A DNA stretch of 5,690 nt, taken from contig JAUMSA010000374.1 in the NCBI GenBank assembly GCA_031293105.1, positions 1 through 5,690 on the forward strand, in the 5' to 3' direction. The stretch comes from Butyricicoccus sp. (GTDB taxonomy: Bacteria; Bacillota; Clostridia; Oscillospirales; Butyricicoccaceae). Below are positions 1 to 5,690 of this stretch, in pieces. Made by a program: the position numbers and the translations under genes. The number at the start of each line of letters is the position of its first letter. Position 1 is the first letter of the stretch. The notes under the pieces were generated by a model. That model did no database searches. It saw only the letters and a program-made list of their open reading frames with translations, and had not been told where the DNA came from.

Positions 1-2366
1 GTATCCATGTTTACGTCATCCAACTTGACTGCAATAACATTGACACCCTTGACATCACGCGAAACATTGAACAGGTCAACGAGCTGCATGTTTGCGATTT
101 TTGCCGAGAGCTTATCGATGTTCTTGCCCATCTCCCGGATATCGCACATAACTTGCTCCACACGCTGAAGCAGCTCCGACGGCGTAGTCTTCAGTGCCTT
201 GGCTGCATCGGTCAGCATACGCTGCTTTTCGTTGATAAACGCCAAAACGCCCTTACCGGTAATGGCCTCAATACGGCGTACACCAGCTGCAACCGATGCC
301 TCGCTGATGATCTTGAAGATACCAGCCTGGGCTGTGTTGGATAGATGGGTACCGCCACATAGTTCAATCGAAAAGTCGCCTGCCTGAACAACGCGAACCC
401 GATCGCCGTACTTTTCACCAAACAATGCCATTGCACCGCGCTTTTTGGCTTCATCAATCGGCATCTCCTCGGTGACAACCGGATAGCCCGCCAAAATCGC
501 ATCGTTGACCATTTCCTCGACCTGCATCAGTTCTTCCGGGGTGAGTGCCGCAAAATGGGTAAAGTCGAACCGAACATGGTCCGCATCGGTATACGAGCCC
601 GCCTGCTCAACATGAGTACCCAGAACGGTACGCAATGCCTTTTGCAGCAAATGCGTTGCGGTGTGCGAGCGTGCAATCGCCTGCCGGCGAGCCAGATCAA
701 TCTTGGCATCGACCGTATCTTCGACGGCCAGCACACCCGATTCTACTACACCGCTATGCAGGAACTTGCCGTCCTTGGTCTTCTGCACATCCTGAATGGT
801 AACGACCGCACCCTTGGTGCTGGTAAGCGTACCATGGTCGGGCACCTGTCCGCCCGATTCGGCATAGAACGGCGTATGGTCGAGCACAACAGTAACCTTC
901 TCACCGGTTGCAGCCGAACCAGCCAGCTCGCCGTTGGCGACAATCGCCAGAACAGTTGCCTGCTCCTCAAAGACGGTATATCCATCAAACTGAGTCTTAA
1001 TCGACTTGTCCAGACCCAGGTCTTCGCTGGCCCAGCCCAAATCCCCCATCTTCTTGCGGTCTTCACGCGCACGCTTACGTTGCTCGTCCATCAAGGCATC
1101 AAAACCAACGCGGTCGGTCGTCATGCCCTGTTCTTCCAGGATTTCAAGCGTCAGATCAATCGGGAAGCCGTAGGTATCGTACAGCTTGAAGGCATCTGCT
1201 GCGGGCAGCTCGGTTTTGCCTTCGCCTTTGACGGTTGCAATCATATCATTGAGAATGGACAGACCGGAGTCAATGGTCGCATCAAAGCGCGCTTCTTCCA
1301 TCTCGATGACCTTGTGGATATAGGCGCTCTTTTCATGCAGTTCCGGGTATGCTCCGCCGCTCTCTTCAATCACGGTATCGCACACTTCGCACAAGAACGG
1401 GCGATTGATACCCAGCAACTTACCATGACGGGCGGCACGGCGCAGAAGACGGCGCAATACATAGCCGCGTCCTTCGTTGGACGGGATGACACCATCGCAG
1501 ACCATCATAACCGTCGAACGGATATGGTCGGTGATAACGCGTAACGAAATGTCAGTCTTTTCATCCTTGTGATATTCCACACCGGCAATACGCTCAATAT
1601 GCTTCATGATATTGCGCACCGTGTCCACTTCAAACAGCGAACCGACGCCCTGTACTACACAGGCCAAGCGTTCCAGACCCATACCGGTATCGATGTTCTT
1701 CTGCTTCAGTTCGGTGTAGTGGCCATGGCCGTCGTTATCAAACTGAGAAAAAACGTTGTTCCACACTTCCATGTAGCGGTCGCAGTCACAGCCGACCGTG
1801 CAGCCCGGCTTGCCGCAGCCAAATTCCGCGCCGCGATCGTAGTAAATTTCCGAACACGGGCCGCAAGGACCGGAGCCATGTTCCCAGAAGTTATCCTCCT
1901 TGCCAAAGCGGAAAATGCGTTCAGCAGGGATGCCGATTTCCTTGTTCCAAATCTCGAAAGCTTCCTCATCGTCCTGATAGATGGACGGATATAGCAGGTT
2001 CGGGTCAATGCCGACCCACTCCGGAGAGGTCAGGAACTCCCAGCTCCAGTGGATGGCTTCCCGCTTGAAATAGTCGCCAAACGAGAAATTGCCCAGCATT
2101 TCAAAGAAAGTGCCATGACGAGCCGTCTTACCGACGTTTTCAATATCACCGGTACGGATGCACTTCTGGCAGGTTGTGACACGGTGACGGGGCGGCTCGA
2201 TCTCGCCGGTGAAGTAGGGCTTCATCGGCGCCATACCCGAGTTGATCAGGAGCAGCGACGCATCATTCTGCGGAATCAGCGAAAAACTGGGCAACCGCAG
2301 ATGGCCTTTGCTTTCAAAAAATTTCAGATACATTTCCCGAAGCTCATTTAAGCCTCTATACTGCAT
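1..2366 (-). CDS. alaS: Alanyl-tRNA synthetase (3' end cut by window edge)
   Basis: Class II synthetase that charges tRNA-Ala with alanine in the cytoplasm and hydrolyses mischarged Ser/Gly-tRNA-Ala. The frame is open from the ATG at 2366 to the left edge with no stop: 788 full codons, against about 875 residues usual for the family, so most of the C-terminal C-Ala/DHHA1 domain is missing. The catalytic domain is N-terminal, with motif 2 RHGTFFEMLGNFSFGDYF from residue 83 and GPCGPCSEIYYDRG near 165-180. A cysteine cluster, C184, C189, C193 and C195, follows just before DRYMEVWN. The tRNA-recognition part includes RGYVLRRLLRRAARHGKLLG. The editing domain carries the zinc-ligand motifs H568-x3-H572 (SHTATHLL) and C670-x3-H674 (CGGTH). 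A helical, probably coiled-coil linker lies around residues 690-760. The start is fixed by GGAGG nine bases upstream and by the typical N-terminus ending in the FFESKGH motif. Expression is predicted to be controlled by the T-box directly upstream. Confidence 0.98.
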   Translation of the reverse strand, partial: MQYRGLNELREMYLKFFESKGHLRLPSFSLIPQNDASLLLINSGMAPMKPYFTGEIEPPRHRVTTCQKCIRTGDIENVGKTARHGTFFEMLGNFSFGDYFKREAIHWSWEFLTSPEWVGIDPNLLYPSIYQDDEEAFEIWNKEIGIPAERIFRFGKEDNFWEHGSGPCGPCSEIYYDRGAEFGCGKPGCTVGCDCDRYMEVWNNVFSQFDNDGHGHYTELKQKNIDTGMGLERLACVVQGVGSLFEVDTVRNIMKHIERIAGVEYHKDEKTDISLRVITDHIRSTVMMVCDGVIPSNEGRGYVLRRLLRRAARHGKLLGINRPFLCEVCDTVIEESGGAYPELHEKSAYIHKVIEMEEARFDATIDSGLSILNDMIATVKGEGKTELPAADAFKLYDTYGFPIDLTLEILEEQGMTTDRVGFDALMDEQRKRAREDRKKMGDLGWASEDLGLDKSIKTQFDGYTVFEEQATVLAIVANGELAGSAATGEKVTVVLDHTPFYAESGGQVPDHGTLTSTKGAVVTIQDVQKTKDGKFLHSGVVESGVLAVEDTVDAKIDLARRQAIARSHTATHLLQKALRTVLGTHVEQAGSYTDADHVRFDFTHFAALTPEELMQVEEMVNDAILAGYPVVTEEMPIDEAKKRGAMALFGEKYGDRVRVVQAGDFSIELCGGTHLSNTAQAGIFKIISEASVAAGVRRIEAITGKGVLAFINEKQRMLTDAAKALKTTPSELLQRVEQVMCDIREMGKNIDKLSAKIANMQLVDLFNVSRDVKGVNVIAVKLDDVNMD

Positions 2367-2375
2367 AGCGGTATT

Positions 2376-2380
2376 CCTCC
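2376..2380 (-). promoter_or_regulatory. Ribosome binding site of alaS
   Basis: GGAGG lies nine bases before the ATG at 2366, just downstream of the T-box terminator U-tract. It lies outside the terminator hairpin, so regulation should act by transcription termination rather than by masking this site. Confidence 0.85.
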
Positions 2381-2388
2381 AATAATTT

Positions 2389-2431
2389 AAAAAATAGAAA
2401 AAGCCTCCGCCCAAATCTAGGGGCGAAGGCT
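2389..2431 (-). terminator. Intrinsic terminator of the alaS T-box (attenuator)
   Basis: An 11-bp hairpin is formed by AGCCUUCGCCC (2431-2421) and GGGCGGAGGCU (2412-2402), with one G-U pair and an 8-base loop. It is followed by a U-rich tract broken only by CUA (2401-2389). It ends 22 bases before the alaS start codon and would stop transcription when tRNA-Ala is charged. Confidence 0.95.
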
Positions 2432-2451
2432 CTGCTTCACGGTACCACCCT
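2419..2451 (-). promoter_or_regulatory. T-box antiterminator
   Basis: AGGG at 2451-2448 can pair with CCCU at 2422-2419, enclosing the UGGU bulge that binds the tRNA 3' end. An upper helix is possible between GAAG and CUUC. The CCCU strand is also part of the 5' arm of the terminator, so the two structures exclude each other. This is the standard T-box switch. Confidence 0.88.
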
Positions 2452-2627
2452 AATTACCGGAAAATCCGGTATCTCAGGTCCCTTAACGCGGGAAAACGTC
2501 TTGTTTTCACAAGAAACTCCGAAATGGCTGTCTTGCACGTTTGGCCAAGGGCTTTCACCGTTCCCCTCTCGCTTTGGGCTACTTTGCAACACTCGTTTCA
2601 TCATCGTCTATGACATATTGCTCCATT

Positions 2628-2655
2628 ATTGTACCACATTCTACGGATTTGTCAA
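2628..2655 (-). promoter_or_regulatory. Sigma-A type promoter of alaS
   Basis: A perfect -35 box TTGACA (2655-2650) is separated by 16 bases from TACAAT (2633-2628). The -10 box is preceded by TGG, which makes an extended -10 element (TGnTACAAT). An A-run lies just upstream of the -35, next to the U32 stop codon. Transcription would start near 2622-2621, giving a leader of about 255 bases. The -35 box begins 17 bases after the last base of the U32 stop codon. Confidence 0.87.
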
Positions 2656-2672
2656 TCATTCTCGACGTTTTT

Positions 2673-3914
2673 TCACGCTTCGGATTTGGAAACCTGGAGT
2701 TCTTTTTCCCGCCGCAGGATAGCAAATGGGTCAACCTCAAACGGGAACTCAATCGTAAACCGCATTTCGGGATGATGAAACACATCCAAGGTCTCCCCTG
2801 CTTCATCTACAACTGCATCAGCGGTGAAGGTGTAAGGCGGTTTGCCCGGCTGCACCAGCTCCAGCACATTGCCGCGGTAAAAACGGTTTTTCAGGGCAAA
2901 GGTCGCCCGTGACCCCTCTACTGAAACCGGCATACCGGTCACTTCCCAATCGCGCAGATATTGACTATCTTCATAATACTGCCCATTGGGATCACCGAAG
3001 TAAAAGCCCGTATAATAATTGCGATGGCTGACCTTGCCGACCTCTTCGTGGATATCCTTTGGAAGCACAAATCCATCCGGATTTTCGCAATAGGCGTCCA
3101 CAGCGCGGCGGTATGCTGACGTGATGCCAGCCGCATAATACGCGGTTTTGTTTCGCCCCTCGATTTTAAAAGAGGTAATACCTGCGTCAACAAGTTCCGG
3201 AATGTGATCGATCATACACAGATCCTTGGAGTTGTAAAGGTAGGTTCCCCCCTCGCCTTCTACAACTGGGAAATACTCACCCGGCCGCTTTTCTTCGACC
3301 AGATTATATTTCCAGCGGCAAGGTTGCGCACAAGCGCCATGGTTGGCATCACGTCCGGTGAGGTACTGCGAAATCAGGCAACGCCCCGAATACGAAATGC
3401 ACATGGCACCGTGGACAAACGCCTCGATTTCAAGGGATTTCGGGGTTTTCTGCCGAATCTCTGCAATGTCGTCCAAACACAGTTCACGAGCCAATACAAT
3501 GCGCTCGGCTCCTAAATCGGCCCAGAAGTTTGCCGCTTCATAATTGAGGATGCTGGTCTGGGTGCTAATGTGGAGCGGTACGCGTGGCGCATACCGCTTG
3601 GCCAGTGCCACGACACCAACATCCGCGACAATCAGCGCATCGGCTCCCGCTTCCTGTAAAAACTCTAAATAAGCCGGCAGAGCTTTCAGATCAGCGTTGG
3701 ATGGGATAATATTGACCGTAATGTAGCATTTCACGCCGCGTGCATGTGCATAGGCGATGCCCTGTTTCAGGGCATCGTCATCAAAGTTGGCTGCGGCGGC
3801 ACGCATACCGAATGACTTTCCGGCCAGATACACAGCGTCGGCTCCATAGGCAATGGCAAAGCGCAGTTTGTCAAAATCCCCTGCCGGTGCTAGAATCTCA
3901 GGTTTTTGCTTCAT
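2673..3914 (-). CDS. Peptidase U32 family protein, TrhP/YrrO-like tRNA U34 hydroxylation factor
   Basis: A 413-residue cytoplasmic protein of the U32 family. Characterised members (E. coli TrhP/YegQ, B. subtilis TrhP1/TrhP2) are Fe-S proteins needed for prephenate-dependent formation of 5-hydroxyuridine at wobble position 34 of tRNAs; the relative RlhA hydroxylates a 23S rRNA cytidine. The older collagenase/peptidase label is less likely here. The N-terminus KPEILAPAGDFDKLRFAIAYG is typical of the barrel domain. The U32 signature is complete from E164 to S182 (EAFVHGAMCISYSGRCLIS). C172, C179, C195 and C233 are plausible Fe-S ligands, with C199 another conserved-looking cysteine. SFKIEGR (248-254) matches the family's conserved block, and a small beta-rich C-terminal domain follows from about 325. 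The ATG at 3914 is chosen because GGAG lies six bases before it and homology begins there; a 74-residue upstream extension in the same frame overlaps mltG and is not protein-like. It starts one base after the mltG stop, so the two are probably translationally coupled. The length fits the YrrO (TrhP2) type. Confidence 0.93.
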   Translation of the reverse strand: MKQKPEILAPAGDFDKLRFAIAYGADAVYLAGKSFGMRAAAANFDDDALKQGIAYAHARGVKCYITVNIIPSNADLKALPAYLEFLQEAGADALIVADVGVVALAKRYAPRVPLHISTQTSILNYEAANFWADLGAERIVLARELCLDDIAEIRQKTPKSLEIEAFVHGAMCISYSGRCLISQYLTGRDANHGACAQPCRWKYNLVEEKRPGEYFPVVEGEGGTYLYNSKDLCMIDHIPELVDAGITSFKIEGRNKTAYYAAGITSAYRRAVDAYCENPDGFVLPKDIHEEVGKVSHRNYYTGFYFGDPNGQYYEDSQYLRDWEVTGMPVSVEGSRATFALKNRFYRGNVLELVQPGKPPYTFTADAVVDEAGETLDVFHHPEMRFTIEFPFEVDPFAILRREKELQVSKSEA

Positions 3915-3915
3915 A

Positions 3916-5088
3916 TTATTCTCCGGTATCCTCCTCGCCGCTACTGTTTGCCGCCTCAGCAAAGGCCTCCGCAGCCTTTTCCTTGTTGCGTTCGTGTTCG
4001 CTGTTAGTAGTTGCAAACAAATGCGAACCATCGGGCATCGCAACGTAGAAATAATAATCATGATCAGACGGATGCGATGCGGCATAAAGCGCATTATAGC
4101 CCGGGTTACAAATCGGTCCCGGCGGTAAACCTTCATGTAGATAGGTATTGTAAGGCGTATCGGTTTTCAGGTCAGCCGAGGTCAGCGTACCGCTGGTACG
4201 GCCCAAACCATACAGCACCGAGGCATCGATTTCCAGATACGGGAACCGGGAACTGTTCAGACGGTTATAGATGACACCTGCGATCATCGCAAATTCCTCG
4301 GGCACCTTGGCTTCGCGTTCAACCAGAGAAGCAATGGTTACGATTTCATCCATTGACCGGTCGAGTTCTTTAGCGCCTTCCTTGATAGCATCATCATAAC
4401 GGTCATCAAAGTTGTTCAACATTTTGTTAACAACATCCTTCACCGCATCGCCATTCTTATAGAAGGTATAGGTATCTGGGAACAAATAACCTTCCAGCCA
4501 ATTATCCTCTGGCGGTAACTTGTCCTGCAAGAATTCATGTTTAAACGGATAATTGTTCAACGCCTCGTCCAGATCCTCTTCCGTACAAACATGGTTATCA
4601 ATCAATGTCTGCTTAATCTGTTCCAGCGTATAGCCTTCCGGAATGGTCACTTCGACCGTCTGTTTTTTGTCCGCATTGCGAAGCGCCAGAACAATCTGGT
4701 TATAGTCCATGGCCGGGCTGAGTTCATAAGTGCCGGCCAATACCTCATCATTTTTGTGGGTCACGGTCAGGAAGAGTTTGAAAACCAATCCATAGTTGAC
4801 GATGCCTTCTTTATCAAGCTGTCCGCTCAACTTGGAGATTTTGGTATTCTCTTCCACGGTAAACTGAACCGTATCTTCATCCTTGACTAAGGCGAAAACA
4901 TCATTAGCAACAAAAATAACGATCAGGGAGAGTACAACAGCGATCGCAATTACGACCAATAAATAGACCAACGAACCGCCGCAGCCGTTTGGAGATCGCT
5001 TTTTTTTATGCCGGCGCCGTCTTGTCTGGGTCGGCCGCTCGTAGTCCCCTACCCGATAGTATTCCGGGGTTCTATCTTGTGAATCCAT
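3916..5088 (-). CDS. mltG: Endolytic murein transglycosylase MltG (YceG family)
   Basis: A membrane-anchored lytic transglycosylase that cleaves nascent glycan strands within the chain and helps set strand length during peptidoglycan synthesis (family knowledge from E. coli and B. subtilis YrrL). The 390-residue protein has a basic cytoplasmic N-terminus (RRRRHKKKR, 23-31) and one transmembrane helix at about 40-62, leaving the bulk outside. A LysM-like part spans about 75-145. The catalytic YceG domain follows, with EGYLFPDTYTF (199-209), the ASLVERE block (253-259), IYNRL (273-277), YNTY and GLPPGPICNPG (313-330). The invariant Glu in ASLVERE, probably E257, corresponds to the catalytic Glu of the family. 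The C-terminus ends in an Ala/Glu-rich, Ser-Gly acidic tail. The start is the ATG at 5088, five bases after GGAGG; a TTG at 5100 in the same frame overlaps that ribosome binding site and is rejected. It lies 22 bases after the CPBP gene and one base before the U32 gene, as a middle operon gene. Confidence 0.96.
   Translation of the reverse strand: MDSQDRTPEYYRVGDYERPTQTRRRRHKKKRSPNGCGGSLVYLLVVIAIAVVLSLIVIFVANDVFALVKDEDTVQFTVEENTKISKLSGQLDKEGIVNYGLVFKLFLTVTHKNDEVLAGTYELSPAMDYNQIVLALRNADKKQTVEVTIPEGYTLEQIKQTLIDNHVCTEEDLDEALNNYPFKHEFLQDKLPPEDNWLEGYLFPDTYTFYKNGDAVKDVVNKMLNNFDDRYDDAIKEGAKELDRSMDEIVTIASLVEREAKVPEEFAMIAGVIYNRLNSSRFPYLEIDASVLYGLGRTSGTLTSADLKTDTPYNTYLHEGLPPGPICNPGYNALYAASHPSDHDYYFYVAMPDGSHLFATTNSEHERNKEKAAEAFAEAANSSGEEDTGE
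3921..3924 (-). promoter_or_regulatory. Ribosome binding site of the U32 gene
   Basis: GGAG lies six bases before the ATG at 3914 and inside the last codons of mltG. A stronger GAGGAGGA at 3936-3929 is about 14 bases away, too far for an optimal site for this start. The site decides the start at 3914 over the longer upstream frame. Confidence 0.75.
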
Positions 5089-5093
5089 ACAAT

Positions 5094-5098
5094 CCTCC
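5094..5098 (-). promoter_or_regulatory. Ribosome binding site of mltG
   Basis: GGAGG five bases before the ATG at 5088. It decides the start: the in-frame TTG at 5100-5098 shares a base with this motif, so it cannot use it as its own ribosome binding site. Confidence 0.85.
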
Positions 5099-5110
5099 AA
5101 TCAATCTATT

Positions 5111-5690
5111 TTAAATCACACCGAATACAGTTTTGGCAAAAAAAGCCAAGATAAACGCAATCGATGCCGGATTCCCGATAATGGCGCGAATAGCAACCAA
5201 GGTGTGCTGCCCCTGTGCAAAGTGGGGCACCCGGCCAGCTAGCAGCAAACGTTCGACTGTACCGAGTGATAAGTAAATAAATAAAAGTACAAGAATCAGG
5301 CAAATGGACGGGAAATAGTTCCATATACCAAAGACACTGTATACCTCCGTGCACCAAAGAATAATCAGATAAAAGAGATTATTCACCAAATGCGCAATGG
5401 CAGCGGGCCAGATGGAATCATAAACAAAGGTCAGCCAGCCAAAGACCATGCCTGCAACCAGCGGGCCTAAAAAATTGTATAAGGACCCATGCAGCATGGC
5501 AAAGACCAGTGCAGATAATACAATGCTTAGTCCTGTACCGGCATAGCGGCTGAAAATGCGGAAGATTGCTCCGCGCATATAAATTTCCTCAACAATAGCC
5601 GGCACAATCACAATGGCAAACAAATAAAGAAGGAAATGTCCGCCAATGTCGGAAGCATGAAAGGATGCCGGATTCATCGCAGAAACATCC
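5111..5690 (-). CDS. CPBP-family intramembrane metalloprotease (5' end cut by window edge)
   Basis: The C-terminal part of a multi-pass membrane protein of the CPBP/ABI family (Rce1-like CAAX protease and bacteriocin-processing enzymes). These are membrane-embedded glutamate/metal-dependent proteases; the substrate cannot be told from the sequence. All three family motifs are present, numbered from the in-frame Met at 5677: EEIYMR (E30, E31, R35), FAMLH (F59, H63) and HLVNN (H96, N100). Hydrophobic segments surround them, and two more follow (about 122-140 and 170-188). The frame stays open to the right edge (DVSA precedes the Met at 5677) and that Met has no ribosome binding site, so the true start is very probably outside the window and N-terminal helices are missing. 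The stop TAA at 5113-5111 is 22 bases before mltG, which suggests co-transcription. Family members act in protein maturation, immunity to self-made bacteriocins or membrane stress; none of these can be assigned here. Confidence 0.88.
   Translation of the reverse strand, partial: DVSAMNPASFHASDIGGHFLLYLFAIVIVPAIVEEIYMRGAIFRIFSRYAGTGLSIVLSALVFAMLHGSLYNFLGPLVAGMVFGWLTFVYDSIWPAAIAHLVNNLFYLIILWCTEVYSVFGIWNYFPSICLILVLLFIYLSLGTVERLLLAGRVPHFAQGQHTLVAIRAIIGNPASIAFILAFFAKTVFGVI

Larger units (their letters stand above)
2389..2622 (-). promoter_or_regulatory. T-box riboswitch leader of alaS (tRNA-Ala sensing)
   Basis: This is a cis-acting leader RNA that binds uncharged tRNA-Ala and then lets transcription continue into alaS. 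In transcript order, Stem I runs from about 2599 to 2513 with a GAAAC/GUUUC base and an inner UUGCA/UGCAA helix (2589-2585 with 2537-2533). It carries the classic distal-loop sequence GGUGAAAGCC at 2559-2550. Next come a GAAAAC/GUUUUC hairpin (2508-2492, probably Stem II) and CCCGCGUUAAGGG followed by a CUGAG sequence (2492-2473, probably the Stem IIA/B pseudoknot). A 6-bp hairpin, ACCGGA/UCCGGU (2470-2456), is probably Stem III. The T-box core AGGGUGGUACC is at 2451-2441, and a terminator follows. The UGGU bulge (2447-2444) fits the ACCA 3' end of tRNA-Ala with discriminator A73. The likely specifier is GCC at 2528-2526. The exact 5' end is inferred from the promoter; helix assignments are by eye. 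Confidence 0.95.

Noticed and set aside
555..1544. A 329-codon open frame on the plus strand
   Set aside because: It lies wholly antisense to alaS, whose reading frame is intact and carries all family motifs. The plus-strand translation shows no recognisable domain and there is no good ribosome binding site.
2579..2806. A 75-codon frame, or its last 15 codons as a leader peptide, ahead of alaS
   Set aside because: It straddles the U32 3' end, the promoter and T-box Stem I. The ATG at 2625 lies at or before the predicted transcription start and has no ribosome binding site. The T-box explains the conserved sequence.
2541..2912. Plus-strand frame across the T-box and U32 3' end
   Set aside because: It is antisense to the riboswitch and to a real gene, has no ribosome binding site or recognisable domain, and is explained by the minus-strand features.
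3915..4136. A 74-residue N-terminal extension of the U32 protein
   Set aside because: It overlaps the conserved 3' part of mltG in another frame, is rich in Arg and unlike the family N-terminus. The ATG at 3914 has its own GGAG at correct spacing.
5089..5100. TTG start of mltG giving four extra residues
   Set aside because: The TTG overlaps the GGAGG that serves the ATG at 5088, so it has no ribosome binding site of its own.
5106..5357. An 83-codon minus-strand frame over the 3' end of the CPBP gene
   Set aside because: It is an out-of-frame shadow of the CPBP coding region and has no recognisable domain.

Overview
The window looks like ordinary chromosomal housekeeping DNA from a Gram-positive Firmicute, most likely a gut-type Clostridia (Oscillospiraceae/Butyricicoccaceae-like; this placement is inference). 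The reasons are a T-box leader in front of an aminoacyl-tRNA synthetase gene, strong GGAGG ribosome binding sites, a sigma-A type promoter, moderate GC, and the linkage of mltG, a U32-family tRNA-hydroxylation gene and alaS. A related neighbourhood is known from Bacillus subtilis (alaS ... yrrL/mltG, yrrM/trmR, yrrN-yrrO/trhP). All genes lie on the minus strand, so transcription runs from position 5690 towards position 1.

Region by region, in the direction of transcription: (1) 5690-5111 is the 3' part of a CPBP-family (CAAX protease/bacteriocin-processing-like) membrane protein gene that runs off the right edge. (2) 5088-3916 is mltG, a membrane-anchored endolytic peptidoglycan transglycosylase. 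(3) 3914-2673 is a U32-family protein of the TrhP/YrrO/YegQ type, predicted to hydroxylate U34 of tRNA; it starts one base after the mltG stop codon. (4) 2672-2367 is a 306-base regulatory region holding a good sigma-A promoter and a complete T-box riboswitch with Stem I, a Stem II/IIA-B region, Stem III, an antiterminator and an intrinsic terminator. (5) 2366-1 is alaS (alanyl-tRNA synthetase), cut by the left edge after about 788 codons, so most of the C-terminal C-Ala domain is outside the window.

The first three genes are tightly packed (22-base and 1-base gaps) and look like one operon whose promoter lies beyond the right edge. No terminator lies between the U32 gene and the alaS promoter, so readthrough from that operon would enter the T-box leader and could be attenuated there together with transcripts from the alaS promoter. 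The common theme is translation (tRNA-Ala charging, tRNA wobble modification, uncharged-tRNA sensing) alongside cell envelope functions (MltG, CPBP protease). I found no mobile element, CRISPR array, toxin-antitoxin pair or convincing new system. The points worth a second look are the T-box details, the missing terminator, and the absence of trmR and of a second U32 gene next to this trhP-like gene.
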